A program made the position numbers and the translations under genes. Positions 40,597-49,666 of a stretch of DNA of 59,565 bases are shown piece after piece (positions within the stretch are counted from its first letter, which is position 1; each line of letters starts with the position of its first letter). The DNA comes from Bradyrhizobium sp. 132 (GTDB lineage: Bacteria; Pseudomonadota; Alphaproteobacteria; Rhizobiales; Xanthobacteraceae), in the NCBI RefSeq assembly GCF_023074185.1, contig NZ_JADPKY010000134.1, positions 1 through 59,565 on the forward strand, given 5' to 3'. The notes below the pieces were generated by a model. It worked only from the letters and a program-made list of their open reading frames with translations, made no database searches and was not told the origin of the DNA.

Positions 40597-40613
40597 TTGG
40601 CACGTACCTTGCT
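40597..40613 (+). promoter_or_regulatory. Sigma-54 (-24/-12) promoter before hupG
   Basis: TTGGCACGTACCTTGCT fits the consensus TTGGCACG-N4-TTGCT at every defined base, with GG (40599-40600) and GC (40611-40612) ten bases apart. The predicted start is near 40624, 34 bases before the hupG ATG, the same distance as at hupS. It would let hupGHIJK and the hyp genes be transcribed independently of the hupS promoter. Confidence 0.82.
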
Positions 40614-40657
40614 GATCGCTGTCCCAGCAGAATCATAAGCTTGTCAGGGGAGGTCTG

Positions 40658-41101
40658 ATGAAATTACAGCAGGGAAGGCAGGATCTGGCGCGGCGTGGCT
40701 TGCCCGAGGTGGATGCTGCGACGATCGATCGTTTTCTGAATACGACCGACGAGGCCCGCGCCATCGCCGTGTTGCTGTCGGCGGGAGACCCCGCGCGTTT
40801 TCCGGAGGCGATCGATGTCGCGGTCGTGCTGCCGGAGCTGGTCGAGGCATTCAAGGGTAGATTGCGTGCCGCGGTGATCGCCCGCGGTGCCGAGAGCGAA
40901 CTCGGCCACCGTTTTGGCGTGCGCGTGCAGCCGACGCTGATCTTCGTCGCCAACGGCGAGACACTCGAGCTGATCGCGAAGATTCAGGACTGGTCAATCT
41001 ATGTCGACCGCATCACCAAGCTGATCGACCGTCCGCGCGGCACGAGCGCCGTTGTCATGACAACCATCGTTCCCCAGCACCGCCAAGGTGTTGAACTATG
41101 A
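40658..41101 (+). CDS. hupG: Hydrogenase maturation protein HupG (HyaE/thioredoxin-like)
   Basis: The 147-residue protein of the HyaE/HupG family has a thioredoxin fold without a CXXC motif. Typical parts are the AIAVLLSAGDPARFPEAIDV strand region, ELVEAFKGRLRAAVIARGAE, and FGVRVQPTLIFVANG, where the cis-proline loop of thioredoxins lies. In relatives it acts as a chaperone of the small subunit signal peptide and in oxygen-tolerant assembly. GGGGAGG before the ATG gives strong initiation. It is the first gene behind the second sigma-54 promoter and overlaps hupH by four bases. Confidence 0.9.
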   Translation: MKLQQGRQDLARRGLPEVDAATIDRFLNTTDEARAIAVLLSAGDPARFPEAIDVAVVLPELVEAFKGRLRAAVIARGAESELGHRFGVRVQPTLIFVANGETLELIAKIQDWSIYVDRITKLIDRPRGTSAVVMTTIVPQHRQGVEL

Positions 41102-41961
41102 AAGCGGGTTTCTGGACTGCGCCCGAGGGCGCGGAGCAGCCGATCAACGTGTTTCCGATCGGCGATGAGAGCCTGAACGCGACGGGCGGCAGCCTGACCG
41201 CGGCCGGTGCCTTGGCCAAGCTTGCCACGCTCGACAGCGCGGAACTCGCCAGGATGTGCCCGAACGCCATCGAGCTGTTGTCGAAGGTGGCCGCAGCGAT
41301 CGCGAGCCAGAAGGCCGACATGCCGACGCAACTGTTCCGGCTTGGCAATCTCAACGATCTCGAGCGCAAGCTGATTGCCGACGTGATGGGCGAGGGCGAA
41401 GTGGCCGCCGTGGTTGAGCTGCCCGATGGATCGTTGGCGCAGATCCGGGAATCTGTGCTGGCCGGGATCTGGCGCGTGCGGCTCGAGAGCGACGCCAATC
41501 ACGAATATCTCGAGGTCGGGCCGATCCCGGAGATCGTGAAGCGCGCCGCTGCCGATCTCACGGCTGCGGATTTTGAGATCGGGCAGGCCCCCGAAGGGGC
41601 CATGAACGTGCTGCCGGTGCTTGCGGAAATCCGCGAGCGGGCGCTCGCATGGCGGCCGGGCATCCGCTCGCAGATCATCAATTTCACGCTGCTGCCGATG
41701 AGCCCGATCGACATGAGTTTTCTCCAGGACACGATCAAGCACGGGCCGATCCAACTGCTTTCTCGCGGCTACGGTACCTGCCGGGTGCTCTCCACGGGCA
41801 TCCGCAATGTCTGGTCGGTGCAGTTCTTCAACGCCATGGACACCGTCATCCTCGATACGCTGGAGGTCGGCGGCGTGCCCACGGTGGCGATTGCGGCTGA
41901 CGAGGACTTCGAGGACTCGGCTGAGCGGCTTCAGGAGATCATCGAGGCCTATTTCAAATGA
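41098..41961 (+). CDS. hupH: Hydrogenase maturation protein HupH (HyaF-like)
   Basis: The 287-residue HupH/HyaF-family protein is needed for iron-sulfur assembly on HupS. It includes GDESLNATGGSLTAAGALAK, the conserved SVLAGIWRVRLESD block, LDTLEVGGVPTVAIAADEDF and the end SAERLQEIIEAYFK. It overlaps hupG and hupI by four bases each, so translation is coupled. Confidence 0.92.
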   Translation: MKAGFWTAPEGAEQPINVFPIGDESLNATGGSLTAAGALAKLATLDSAELARMCPNAIELLSKVAAAIASQKADMPTQLFRLGNLNDLERKLIADVMGEGEVAAVVELPDGSLAQIRESVLAGIWRVRLESDANHEYLEVGPIPEIVKRAAADLTAADFEIGQAPEGAMNVLPVLAEIRERALAWRPGIRSQIINFTLLPMSPIDMSFLQDTIKHGPIQLLSRGYGTCRVLSTGIRNVWSVQFFNAMDTVILDTLEVGGVPTVAIAADEDFEDSAERLQEIIEAYFK

Positions 41962-42167
41962 GCGGGTTCGAGAATTTTGGGGTGCGCCAGGACGTCGCCG
42001 ATGTCACGCGGCTGGAATGCGGCATCTGCTGGACGGTCTATGACCCTAAGGATGGCGACGGGGTGGCACAGATCGCGCCTGGCACTCCGTTCGCGGCGTT
42101 GCCGAAAGACTGGCGCTGCCCGAACTGCGACTCTCCAAAATCCAAGTTCATGGCGCTCGAGTCATGA
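41958..42167 (+). CDS. hupI: Rubredoxin HupI
   Basis: The 69-residue rubredoxin has two CxxC knuckles, LECGICWTVYDP and WRCPNCDSPKSKF, that bind one iron. Hydrogenase-linked rubredoxins act in HupS maturation, probably in redox protection of its clusters under oxygen. It overlaps hupH and hupJ by four bases. Confidence 0.95.
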   Translation: MSGFENFGVRQDVADVTRLECGICWTVYDPKDGDGVAQIAPGTPFAALPKDWRCPNCDSPKSKFMALES

Positions 42168-42679
42168 CGGCTGATGCGCAAATTCGTGCCCGCGACGCCA
42201 ACGCCGAAGCGTGGGGCGAGCTCTTGGCAGGAAGCTACCGGGAGATCGGCGAGCGCGCGGTGCGCGATCTGCCGATCTACAACAACGCGCTCGGCGTCGA
42301 AGCTGTCGGTTTCCGCTGGTTCAACGGCACGACCATCGGCGTCATGGTCACGCCCTGGTTCATGAACGTGGTGATCCCGGCGAGCGCGATCGCGCGGGAT
42401 ACTTCGGGCCCGAGCCTGCGAATGCGCTTCCCTGCGGGTGATCTCGAATTCACTGTCAGCGAGGTCGGACAAATGGGCCGGATCGCGAGCTGCTCGCTGT
42501 TCTCGCCGATGTTCCAGTTTGCGGACATAGTCGCCGCGCGGGCGACGGCCAAAGCGACCTTCGCCGAGCTGATGCTGCCGGCCAACAGCGAGGAGGCGGT
42601 CCGTTGCCGCGAGCCCGCAACAAGCCCGATCGACCGGCGTAACTTCCTGCGCGGTGTTCTGACGGAGCGGTGTGGATGA
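42164..42679 (+). CDS. hupJ: Hydrogenase maturation protein HupJ (HybE-family)
   Basis: The 171-residue protein is of the HybE/HupJ family, chaperones that bind signal-peptide-bearing small subunits before Tat export. Recognisable blocks are RDLPIYNNALGVEAVGFR, GVMVTPWFMNVVIPA and FPAGDLEFTVSEVGQMG, with CSLFSPMFQFAD towards the end. The C-terminal tail (SPIDRRNFLRGVL) is characteristic of the rhizobial proteins. It overlaps hupI and hupK. Confidence 0.9.
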   Translation: MTADAQIRARDANAEAWGELLAGSYREIGERAVRDLPIYNNALGVEAVGFRWFNGTTIGVMVTPWFMNVVIPASAIARDTSGPSLRMRFPAGDLEFTVSEVGQMGRIASCSLFSPMFQFADIVAARATAKATFAELMLPANSEEAVRCREPATSPIDRRNFLRGVLTERCG

Positions 42680-43770
42680 GCCTAGCCTTCCGGAACGAGA
42701 TCGACATCACGGTGTGGCTCGCCGGCGGCACGATCGCCGACGTCGCGATCCGGCCGCGCAGCCGGCCGCCGTTGACGCGCTTGTTCGCGGGAAAGCTGGC
42801 CTCGTCACTGCCGTCGGTGCTGCCGCGTCTGTTCTCCCTGTGCTCGATGGCGCATCAGGTAGCTTTCCTGTCCGCGGTCGAGGCGGCGCGGGGCGAGGAT
42901 GCCGGTCTCCAGATCGAGCGCGGTCGCCTCGTCGCTGTCGTCGCCGAACGCCTGACCGAATTGTTACGCGGCCTGTTCGTTGGCCGTCTCACGCTTGACG
43001 GCGCCGGCGCCGCAGCGGTTCGTGCCATGATGGAGGCCACGGCCGTTCTGGGTGGCAGCATCGCAGAGCGCGGGGAGGCGGTCTCGCGCCGCGAGGCGGT
43101 GGCGAAGATCAGGGCATCGCTCACCGCGCTCGGGATCGCGAGCGAGGAGCAAACCCCCGGGGCCGGCAGCGCGCTGGCGGTACATCTTGCGAATTTCGAT
43201 GGCGATGCCTTGCTGCCGCCGGTCGTCGAACAGTCATTCCTGTCGGCAGCCGACGATCTCGAAATCGTCATGCGGCTGCTCGCCGATGGCGCGATATTCT
43301 CCGATGCGCCTGATCTCCATGGCCGGATTCCGGAGACCGGCGTCTGGGCGCGGCGGGTTAGGCGCGAGCCGATCCTGCCGCCGGGCGCGGGGCCCGCCGA
43401 GCGTCTGAAGGCGCGGATCGCGGAAGTGGCGCGGCTCTGCGGCTTCCTCGAGGCGGACGATGGGACAGTCGAGGACGGTGTCCTCCAGAGCTACCGGCTG
43501 GGGACCGGCAGAGGCGCGGGTGCCGTCGAATGCGCGCGGGGCCGGCTCTATCATGCCGTCGAGCTCGACGATGAAGACCGCATCCTCCGCTTCGAATTCT
43601 TGGCGCCGACGGAGTGGAATTTCCATGCCCGCGGGCCGTTGGTTCGCAGCCTCCAGGGCTCCGTTCTCGCCGGGGGCCGGCAGGGGCTGGATGCGGTCCG
43701 CGCGCTCGTCGGCTCGTTCGATCCGTGCGTCGGCTTCAGCCTCAGCTTCCGCGAGATCGGCCATGCATGA
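42676..43770 (+). CDS. hupK: Hydrogenase assembly protein HupK (large-subunit-like scaffold)
   Basis: The 364-residue protein is distantly related to HupL and thought to be a scaffold for metallocentre assembly. The N-terminal part has FRNEIDITVWLAGGTIADVA. The C-terminal end VGSFDPCVGFSLSFRE mimics the DPCxxC motif of HupL but keeps only the first cysteine, as is typical. I chose the ATG at 42676, which overlaps the hupJ stop by four bases (ATGA); a GTG at 42670 is the alternative. The end overlaps hypA by eight bases. Confidence 0.92.
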   Translation: MSLAFRNEIDITVWLAGGTIADVAIRPRSRPPLTRLFAGKLASSLPSVLPRLFSLCSMAHQVAFLSAVEAARGEDAGLQIERGRLVAVVAERLTELLRGLFVGRLTLDGAGAAAVRAMMEATAVLGGSIAERGEAVSRREAVAKIRASLTALGIASEEQTPGAGSALAVHLANFDGDALLPPVVEQSFLSAADDLEIVMRLLADGAIFSDAPDLHGRIPETGVWARRVRREPILPPGAGPAERLKARIAEVARLCGFLEADDGTVEDGVLQSYRLGTGRGAGAVECARGRLYHAVELDDEDRILRFEFLAPTEWNFHARGPLVRSLQGSVLAGGRQGLDAVRALVGSFDPCVGFSLSFREIGHA

Positions 43771-44104
43771 GATGGCGCTGTGCCAGGGAATCGTCGAGAT
43801 TATCCAGGAGGAGTCGCGCAAGCGCGCCTTCGCTAGGGTGAACGTCGTGTGCCTGGAGATCGGCGCGCTCAGCCATGCTGCGCCTGAGGCGATGAAGTTC
43901 TGCTTCGAGGCCGCCGCCGCGCGCACCATTGCGCAAGGAGCAAGGCTCGAGATCGTCGAGACGCCGGGAGCGGCCTGGTGCGTGGCCTGCTCCAAAGGCG
44001 TCGAGATCAAGCAGCGCTATGAGCCGTGTCCGTCCTGCGGCAGCTATCAATTGCAGGTGACCGACGGCGAAGACATGCGCGTGAGGGAACTGGAGGTCGA
44101 CTGA
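43763..44104 (+). CDS. hypA: Nickel metallochaperone HypA
   Basis: The 113-residue protein inserts nickel into HupL with HypB. The nickel site is the N-terminal MHEMALC (His2). The zinc site is WCVACSKGVEI with YEPCPSCGSY, two CxxC pairs near residues 73 and 90. The ATG at 43763 is needed to place His2 correctly, although the frame is open far upstream inside hupK. It shares one base with the hypB start (TGATG). Confidence 0.95.
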   Translation: MHEMALCQGIVEIIQEESRKRAFARVNVVCLEIGALSHAAPEAMKFCFEAAAARTIAQGARLEIVETPGAAWCVACSKGVEIKQRYEPCPSCGSYQLQVTDGEDMRVRELEVD

Positions 44105-44994
44105 TGTGCACGGTATGCGGTTGCCGCGATGCCAAAGCGTCCACAGAACACACCCATGATCATTCCCATGATCGTTCCCATGGGTACGATCATTCGCATC
44201 ATCATGGGCACAGCGACGACCATCACCATCATCATGATCACGCGCCCGGCGATGGCGGACTGGTCGATTGCAGCGCCAACCCGGCTGGCCAGCAGATCGC
44301 CGGCATGAGCAGCGACCGCATCATCCAAGTCGAGCGTGACATTCTCGGCAAGAACAATCGGCTTGCCGCCGACAACCGCGCGCGCTTCCGCACCGACGAC
44401 CTGCTCGTCTTCAACCTGGTCTCGAGCCCCGGCGCCGGAAAAACCTCGCTTCTGGTTCGCGCCGTGTCCGAGCTGAAGGACAGCTTTCCCATCGGCGTGA
44501 TCGAAGGCGATCAACAGACCTCCAACGATGCCGAACGGATTCGCTCGACCGGCGTGCCGGCGATCCAGGTCAATACCGGCAAGGGCTGCCATCTCGATGC
44601 CGCCATGGTCGGCGCAGCCTATGACCGCTTGCCCTCGCTTAACGGCGGCATCCTCTTCATCGAGAACGTCGGTAATCTCGTCTGTCCCGCGGCGTTCGAT
44701 CTCGGCGAGGCCTGCAAGATCGTGGTGTTCTCGACCACGGAAGGCGAGGACAAGCCGCTGAAATATCCGGACATGTTCGCCGCCTCCTCTCTGATGCTGA
44801 TCAACAAGATCGATCTTGCGCCCGTACTCGACTTCGATCTTGCAAGGACGATCGAATATGCACGCCGGGTCAGTCCGAAGATCGAGGTTTTGACGGTGTC
44901 GGCGTGCACCGGTGAGGGTTTTGCGGCATTCTATGCCTGGATTCGCAAGCGAGTTGCACAGATGAAGCCGACCGAGATGGCGGTGTCGGGATGA
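44104..44994 (+). CDS. hypB: Nickel-binding GTPase HypB
   Basis: The 296-residue GTPase delivers nickel. The N terminus has the metal-binding MCTVCGC motif, followed by a long histidine-rich segment (residues about 17-58, many HDHSH- and HHH-type clusters). Such a segment acts as a nickel store in Bradyrhizobium HypB. The GTPase domain has the P-loop SSPGAGKTSLL, VIEGDQQTSNDAERI and NKIDLAP for guanine recognition, plus the metal-site GKGCHLDAAM. The ATG at 44104 overlaps the hypA stop by one base. It overlaps hypF by four. Confidence 0.96.
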   Translation: MCTVCGCRDAKASTEHTHDHSHDRSHGYDHSHHHGHSDDHHHHHDHAPGDGGLVDCSANPAGQQIAGMSSDRIIQVERDILGKNNRLAADNRARFRTDDLLVFNLVSSPGAGKTSLLVRAVSELKDSFPIGVIEGDQQTSNDAERIRSTGVPAIQVNTGKGCHLDAAMVGAAYDRLPSLNGGILFIENVGNLVCPAAFDLGEACKIVVFSTTEGEDKPLKYPDMFAASSLMLINKIDLAPVLDFDLARTIEYARRVSPKIEVLTVSACTGEGFAAFYAWIRKRVAQMKPTEMAVSG

Positions 44995-47246
44995 GCATGA
45001 GCGGCGAGGCCATGGCGCGAGACCGAAGACGGCTGCGCCTGCATGTGCGCGGCGCCGTGCAGGGCGTGGGCTTTCGTCCGTACGTCTACGGCCTCGCCGC
45101 GCGCTATCGGCTCGGCGGCTTCGTTGCCAATGATCCCGATGGCGTGGTGATCGAGGTCGAGGGCGACCGCGCCGCGGATTTTGTCCATGCGCTCCCGCTG
45201 GAAAAACCGCCGCTGGCTCGGATAGACGAGATCTCCGTGCAACCGGTCGGCATCACCGAAAGCGACGAGTTCCACATCCGCGCCAGTGAGCAGGGCAAGG
45301 TCTCGACCCGGATCGCCGCCGATGCCGCCACCTGTCCGCAGTGTCTGAGCGAGCTGTTTGATCCGGCGAGCCGCTTCCATCTCTATCCTTTCGTCAACTG
45401 CACCCATTGCGGCCCGCGCTACACCATCGCCGAGCGGCTGCCCTATGACCGCGGTACCACCGCGATGAGGCGCTTCGCGATGTGCACGGCCTGCGCAGCA
45501 GACTATGCCGATCCGGCGAGCCGTCGCTTCCACGCCGAAGCAATTGCCTGCCCGCGATGTGGGCCAAGGATCAGTCATGGTACCAAACAGATCGCCACTG
45601 CGATCGCCGACGGGAGGATCGTCGCGATCAAGGGGCTCGGCGGATATCAATTGCTCTGCAATGCCCGTGAAGATGCGGCCGTGTGGCGTCTGCGGCACCG
45701 GAAGCATCGCAACCAGAAGCCGTTCGCCGTCATGGTCGGCTCGGCGGATGTGGTCGGCGAGATCGCTGAAATCGATGCGGTCGCGCTCGCGCTGCTGGAA
45801 TCCTCGCCGCGGCCCATCGTGCTGATGAGATCCCGCGATATGCTCGCGCCCGGGATTGCACCGGAGCTGTCGCGGATCGGGGTCATGCTGCCCGTCGCGC
45901 CGCTGCATCATCTGGTGCTGAAGGCGCTCAATTCGGCGCATCCGCGAGCGGACGGCGCAAGTTGGGCGATCGTGGCAACCAGCGCCAATCCTGGCGGCGA
46001 GCCGCTGGTGATCATCAATGACGAGGCCAAACGGCGGCTTGCCGGCATCGCCGACCTGATCGTCACGCATGACCGCGATATCGTCACCCGCGCGGACGAC
46101 TCTGTCGTCTCGGTAGTCGGGGGGCGGGCGCAGTTCATCCGCCGCGCACGCGGCTATATCCCAGAGCCGATTAGGCTCGCGAAGTCGGTCCCGTCGGTGC
46201 TTGCGGTCGGCGGCGCGCTGAAGTCGACGGTCACCGTCATCCGCGGCAACGAAGCCTTTGTCTCCCAGCACATTGGCGATCTCGACACCGCGGAAGGCAT
46301 TCGCTTTTTCGAGGAGACGGTGGATCACCTGCTCTCGACGCTGGACATCGAGCCGGTCGTCATCGCCCATGACCTGCATCCGAACATGGCCTCGACCCGT
46401 TTCGCCGAAGCCAGCGGGAGACAGCTGATCGCGGTCCAGCATCACCATGCCCATGCGGCATCCGTGATGGCGGAACATGGCGTCGCAGGGCCGGCGTTGG
46501 CGCTGGTGCTCGACGGCTTCGGTTATGGCAGCGACGGTGGCAATTGGGGCGGCGAGTTGCTCTCGTGCGATGGTGCACGCTTCCAGCGACTCGGACATCT
46601 GGCCCCGATGAAGATGCCGGGTGGCGATCGCGCGACGCGCGAGCCGTGGCGCATGGCCGCGAGCGTGCTGCATGCCTTGCGGCGCGGCGACGCGATTGCG
46701 AAGCGCTTTGCGATGCAGCCGCAGGCTGCGCGTCTCTGCGCTATGCTCGACCAGCCCGGTGTGGCGACGACGACCAGCGCCGGCCGGCTGTTTGACGCGG
46801 CGGCGGGGCTGCTTGGTCTCTGTCCGGTGCAGAGTTACGAGGGCGAAGCCGCAATGAAGCTGGAAGCGCGTGTCCGCACACCGCGCCTCGCCGAGGACGG
46901 CTGGACGATCGAGAGTGGCGTGCTGTCTCTTTTCCCCTTGCTCGCACACCTTGCGGTCGATCCGGTCGATGGGGCCGAGCTCTTCCATGGCACCTTCGCC
47001 GCCGCCTGCATTGACTGGATCGCGCGCGCGGCACTGGAGACCCGCGTCACGACTGTCATCCTGAGCGGTGGCTGCTTCCTCAACGCGATCCTCGCAGACG
47101 AGATCGGGCGCGGCTGCGTCGCCGCCGGGCTCTCGCCGTTGCTGCCTCGCCAGGTGCCGTCCAATGACGGAGGCCTCAGCCTCGGGCAGGCCTGGGTCGC
47201 CGCGCTCCAACTCCTCGAGCAGCAAGGCCCGGAGGGAAACGCCTGA
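44991..47246 (+). CDS. hypF: Carbamoyltransferase HypF
   Basis: The 751-residue protein converts carbamoyl phosphate to the thiocarbamate on HypE that becomes the cyanide ligand. Domains in order are acylphosphatase (HVRGAVQGVGFRPYVYGLAA), two zinc fingers (CPQCLSELFDP...CTHCGPRY; CTACAADY...CPRCGPR), a YrdC-like ATP site (GLGGYQLLCNA, KPFAVMV) and a Kae1-like domain. The Kae1-like domain includes VQHHHAHAASVMAEH, DGFGYGSDGGNWGGELL and ILSGGCFLNAILA. Starts at 44991 or 44997 are both possible; the first overlaps hypB (ATGA). It shares one base with hypC. All catalytic motifs are intact. Confidence 0.96.
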   Translation: MSMSGEAMARDRRRLRLHVRGAVQGVGFRPYVYGLAARYRLGGFVANDPDGVVIEVEGDRAADFVHALPLEKPPLARIDEISVQPVGITESDEFHIRASEQGKVSTRIAADAATCPQCLSELFDPASRFHLYPFVNCTHCGPRYTIAERLPYDRGTTAMRRFAMCTACAADYADPASRRFHAEAIACPRCGPRISHGTKQIATAIADGRIVAIKGLGGYQLLCNAREDAAVWRLRHRKHRNQKPFAVMVGSADVVGEIAEIDAVALALLESSPRPIVLMRSRDMLAPGIAPELSRIGVMLPVAPLHHLVLKALNSAHPRADGASWAIVATSANPGGEPLVIINDEAKRRLAGIADLIVTHDRDIVTRADDSVVSVVGGRAQFIRRARGYIPEPIRLAKSVPSVLAVGGALKSTVTVIRGNEAFVSQHIGDLDTAEGIRFFEETVDHLLSTLDIEPVVIAHDLHPNMASTRFAEASGRQLIAVQHHHAHAASVMAEHGVAGPALALVLDGFGYGSDGGNWGGELLSCDGARFQRLGHLAPMKMPGGDRATREPWRMAASVLHALRRGDAIAKRFAMQPQAARLCAMLDQPGVATTTSAGRLFDAAAGLLGLCPVQSYEGEAAMKLEARVRTPRLAEDGWTIESGVLSLFPLLAHLAVDPVDGAELFHGTFAAACIDWIARAALETRVTTVILSGGCFLNAILADEIGRGCVAAGLSPLLPRQVPSNDGGLSLGQAWVAALQLLEQQGPEGNA

Positions 47247-47482
47247 TGTGTCTCGCCATACCTGCTGAGGTCACAAAGCTCCTGCCTGACGACATGGCCG
47301 TCGTCTCGATCGATGGTGTCAGCAAGGAGATCTCGGTGGCGCTGATCGAAAACCTCGCCGTCGGCGACTACGTGATCATCCATGTGGGGTACGCCCTGAC
47401 CAAGATAGATGCGCAGGAGGCGCAGCGGACGCTGGAGCTGTTGCGTGAAATCGGCGCCGAAAGCCGGGAGGCCGCGCAATGA
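47246..47482 (+). CDS. hypC: Hydrogenase maturation chaperone HypC
   Basis: The 78-residue chaperone begins MCLAIPAEV; Cys2 carries the Fe(CN)2CO unit from HypD to the large subunit precursor. YVIIHVGYALTKIDAQEA in the second half matches the family's G-x-A-x-x-x-x-D/E motif. It is separate from the hupF-encoded paralogue. It shares a base with hypF and overlaps hypD by four bases. Confidence 0.96.
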   Translation: MCLAIPAEVTKLLPDDMAVVSIDGVSKEISVALIENLAVGDYVIIHVGYALTKIDAQEAQRTLELLREIGAESREAAQ

Positions 47483-48621
47483 AATATGCCGACGAGTTTC
47501 GCGACAAGGAGATCGCGGTGGGATTGGCGAAGGCGATTCGCTCGGAGGCCGATCCGGAAAAATCCTATCGTTTCATGGAATTTTGCGGCGGCCACACGCA
47601 TGCAATCTCCCGCTACGGGCTCGAGGACATGCTGCCGAAGAACGTGCGGATGATCCACGGCCCCGGCTGCCCTGTCTGCGTCTTGCCAGCGGGACGCATC
47701 GACATGGCGATCCGGCTCGCCGAACGGCCGGACGTGATCCTTTGCATCTACGGCGACTTGATGCGGGTGCCGGGCTCGCAGGGTGCCTCGCTGCTGAAGG
47801 CCAAGGCGCGCGGCGCCGACGTCCGTATGGTTTATTCCACGATTGATGCCATCCGTGTTGCGGAAGAAATTCCCGGCCGCGCGGTCGTGTTCTTCGCCAT
47901 CGGCTTCGAGACCACGACGCCGCCGACCGCCGTGATGATCCGGCTCGCCGAGAAGAAGCAGCTCAAGAACGTCAGCGTGTTCTGCAATCATGTGCTGACG
48001 CCGCCGGCGATGCAGAACATCCTGGAAAGCGCCGATATCCGCAATATCGGCCCCGTCGAGATCGACGGCTTCGTCGGGCCGGCCCATGTCTCGACCATCA
48101 TCGGCACCGAGCCTTACGAGTTCTTTGCCGAAGAATTCGGCAGGCCGGTGGTGATCGCGGGCTTCGAGCCGCTTGACATGATGCAGGCGATCTTGATGCT
48201 GGTGCGGCAGGTCAACGAGCACCGGTATGAGGTGGAGAACCAGTATAGCCGAGCAGTGACCCGTGACGGCAATCTGCGCGCCAAGGAGGAGGTCTCCGAC
48301 ATCTTCGAGCTGCGTGACCAGTTCGAGTGGCGCGGTCTCGGCCTAGTGCCTTATAGCGGGCTCAAGCTGAAGCGGGCCTACGACAAATACGACGCCGAGG
48401 TCCGCTTCGACATGAACGAGCTTCGGGTTGCCGACAATCCGGCCTGTGAATGCGGCGCCATCCTGCGCGGCGTGAAGAAGCCGGTTGACTGCAAGCTGTT
48501 CGGCACGGTGTGCACGCCGGAGGCGCCGATGGGGTCCTGCATGGTCTCGTCCGAGGGTGCATGTGCGGCACACTGGACCTACGGCCGCTTCCGCGATCAT
48601 CAGCAACGGCGGGCGTCATGA
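47479..48621 (+). CDS. hypD: Fe-S hydrogenase maturation protein HypD
   Basis: The 380-residue scaffold assembles Fe(CN)2CO. Conserved: RFMEFCGGHTHAISRYGLED with the iron-binding Cys, MIHGPGCPVCVLPAGRID, GFETTTPPTAVM, and the 4Fe-4S cysteines CECGAILRGVKKPVDC, FGTVC and MGSCMVSSEGAC at the C terminus. All are present. It overlaps hypC and hypE by four bases each. Confidence 0.96.
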   Translation: MKYADEFRDKEIAVGLAKAIRSEADPEKSYRFMEFCGGHTHAISRYGLEDMLPKNVRMIHGPGCPVCVLPAGRIDMAIRLAERPDVILCIYGDLMRVPGSQGASLLKAKARGADVRMVYSTIDAIRVAEEIPGRAVVFFAIGFETTTPPTAVMIRLAEKKQLKNVSVFCNHVLTPPAMQNILESADIRNIGPVEIDGFVGPAHVSTIIGTEPYEFFAEEFGRPVVIAGFEPLDMMQAILMLVRQVNEHRYEVENQYSRAVTRDGNLRAKEEVSDIFELRDQFEWRGLGLVPYSGLKLKRAYDKYDAEVRFDMNELRVADNPACECGAILRGVKKPVDCKLFGTVCTPEAPMGSCMVSSEGACAAHWTYGRFRDHQQRRAS

Positions 48622-49658
48622 AGGCCCATCAGCGCAAGCTCGACATAAGGAACGGCTGCGTCGACCTGTCCCACGGATCCGGTGGCCGCGCGATGTCGCA
48701 ACTGATCTCGGGCCTGTTCCACGAGGCGTTCGGCAATGAATGGCTGGCGTGCGGCAACGACCAGTCTGCGTTCGATGTCGGCGCCGGGCGCATGGTGATG
48801 ACGACCGACGGCTATGTGGTCTCGCCGCTGTTCTTTCCGGGCGGCAATATCGGCTCGCTCGCCGTGCATGGCACGGTCAACGACATCGCCATGGCCGGCG
48901 CGCGGCCCCTCTATCTCTCGGCGAGCTTTATCATCGAGGAAGGTTTTCGTTTCTCCGACCTGAGGATGATTGCGGATTCCATGGGCGAGGCCGCGCGAGC
49001 CGCGGGCGTCTACATCATCACCGGTGACACGAAGGTCGTCGAGCGCGGCAAGGCCGACAGCCTGTTCATCTCGACCGCCGGGATCGGTGTCGTGCCTGCC
49101 GGGCTCGACCTCTCTGCCGGGAATGCCCGCGTCGGCGATCGTGTCCTGATTTCTGGAACGCTCGGGGATCATGGCGTCGCCATCATGTCCAAACGCCAGA
49201 ACCTCGCTTTTGAGACCGAGATCGTCTCGGATTCTGCGTCGTTGCATGATTTCGTCGCGAGCATGCTGGCGGCCGGCGGCAAGGGCATCCGTTTGATGCG
49301 CGATCCGACCCGCGGTGGGCTCGCCGCGACGCTGAACGAGATTGCCCAGCAGTCCGGCCTCGGCTTCCAACTTCAGGAGGCGGCGATCCCGGTGAAGCCC
49401 GGTGTTGCTGCGGCTTGCGAACTGCTCGGGCTTGATCCGCTCTACGTCGCCAACGAAGGGAAGCTGGCAGCGATCGTGGCGCCCGAGGTTGCAGCAGCCG
49501 TGCTTGCGGCGATGCGGATGCATCCGCTCGGCCGTGATGCCGCCGAGATCGGCGAGGCCGTGGCAGACGACCACCATTTCGTGCAGATGGCGACGAGCTT
49601 TGGCGGCGGAAGGATCGTCGACTGGCTATCGGGCGAACAATTACCCCGGATCTGTTGA
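48618..49658 (+). CDS. hypE: Carbamoyl dehydratase HypE
   Basis: The 346-residue PurM-like ATPase dehydrates the carbamoyl group on its C-terminal cysteine to a thiocyanate. The N terminus has NGCVDLSHGSGGRAMSQLIS, followed by AGRMVMTTDGYVVSPLFFPG and RDPTRGGLAATLNE. It ends in the obligatory LPRIC, with the acceptor Cys last. The ATG at 48618 overlaps the hypD stop (ATGA); the frame is open 36 codons upstream but that lies inside hypD. It is followed after eight bases by the broken hypX. Confidence 0.96.
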   Translation: MKAHQRKLDIRNGCVDLSHGSGGRAMSQLISGLFHEAFGNEWLACGNDQSAFDVGAGRMVMTTDGYVVSPLFFPGGNIGSLAVHGTVNDIAMAGARPLYLSASFIIEEGFRFSDLRMIADSMGEAARAAGVYIITGDTKVVERGKADSLFISTAGIGVVPAGLDLSAGNARVGDRVLISGTLGDHGVAIMSKRQNLAFETEIVSDSASLHDFVASMLAAGGKGIRLMRDPTRGGLAATLNEIAQQSGLGFQLQEAAIPVKPGVAAACELLGLDPLYVANEGKLAAIVAPEVAAAVLAAMRMHPLGRDAAEIGEAVADDHHFVQMATSFGGGRIVDWLSGEQLPRIC

Positions 49659-49666
49659 GGCTCAGG

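Noticed and set aside
44931..47225. A 764-codon open frame antisense to hypF
   Set aside because: It mirrors hypF codon for codon, has no domain and arises from high GC at third positions.
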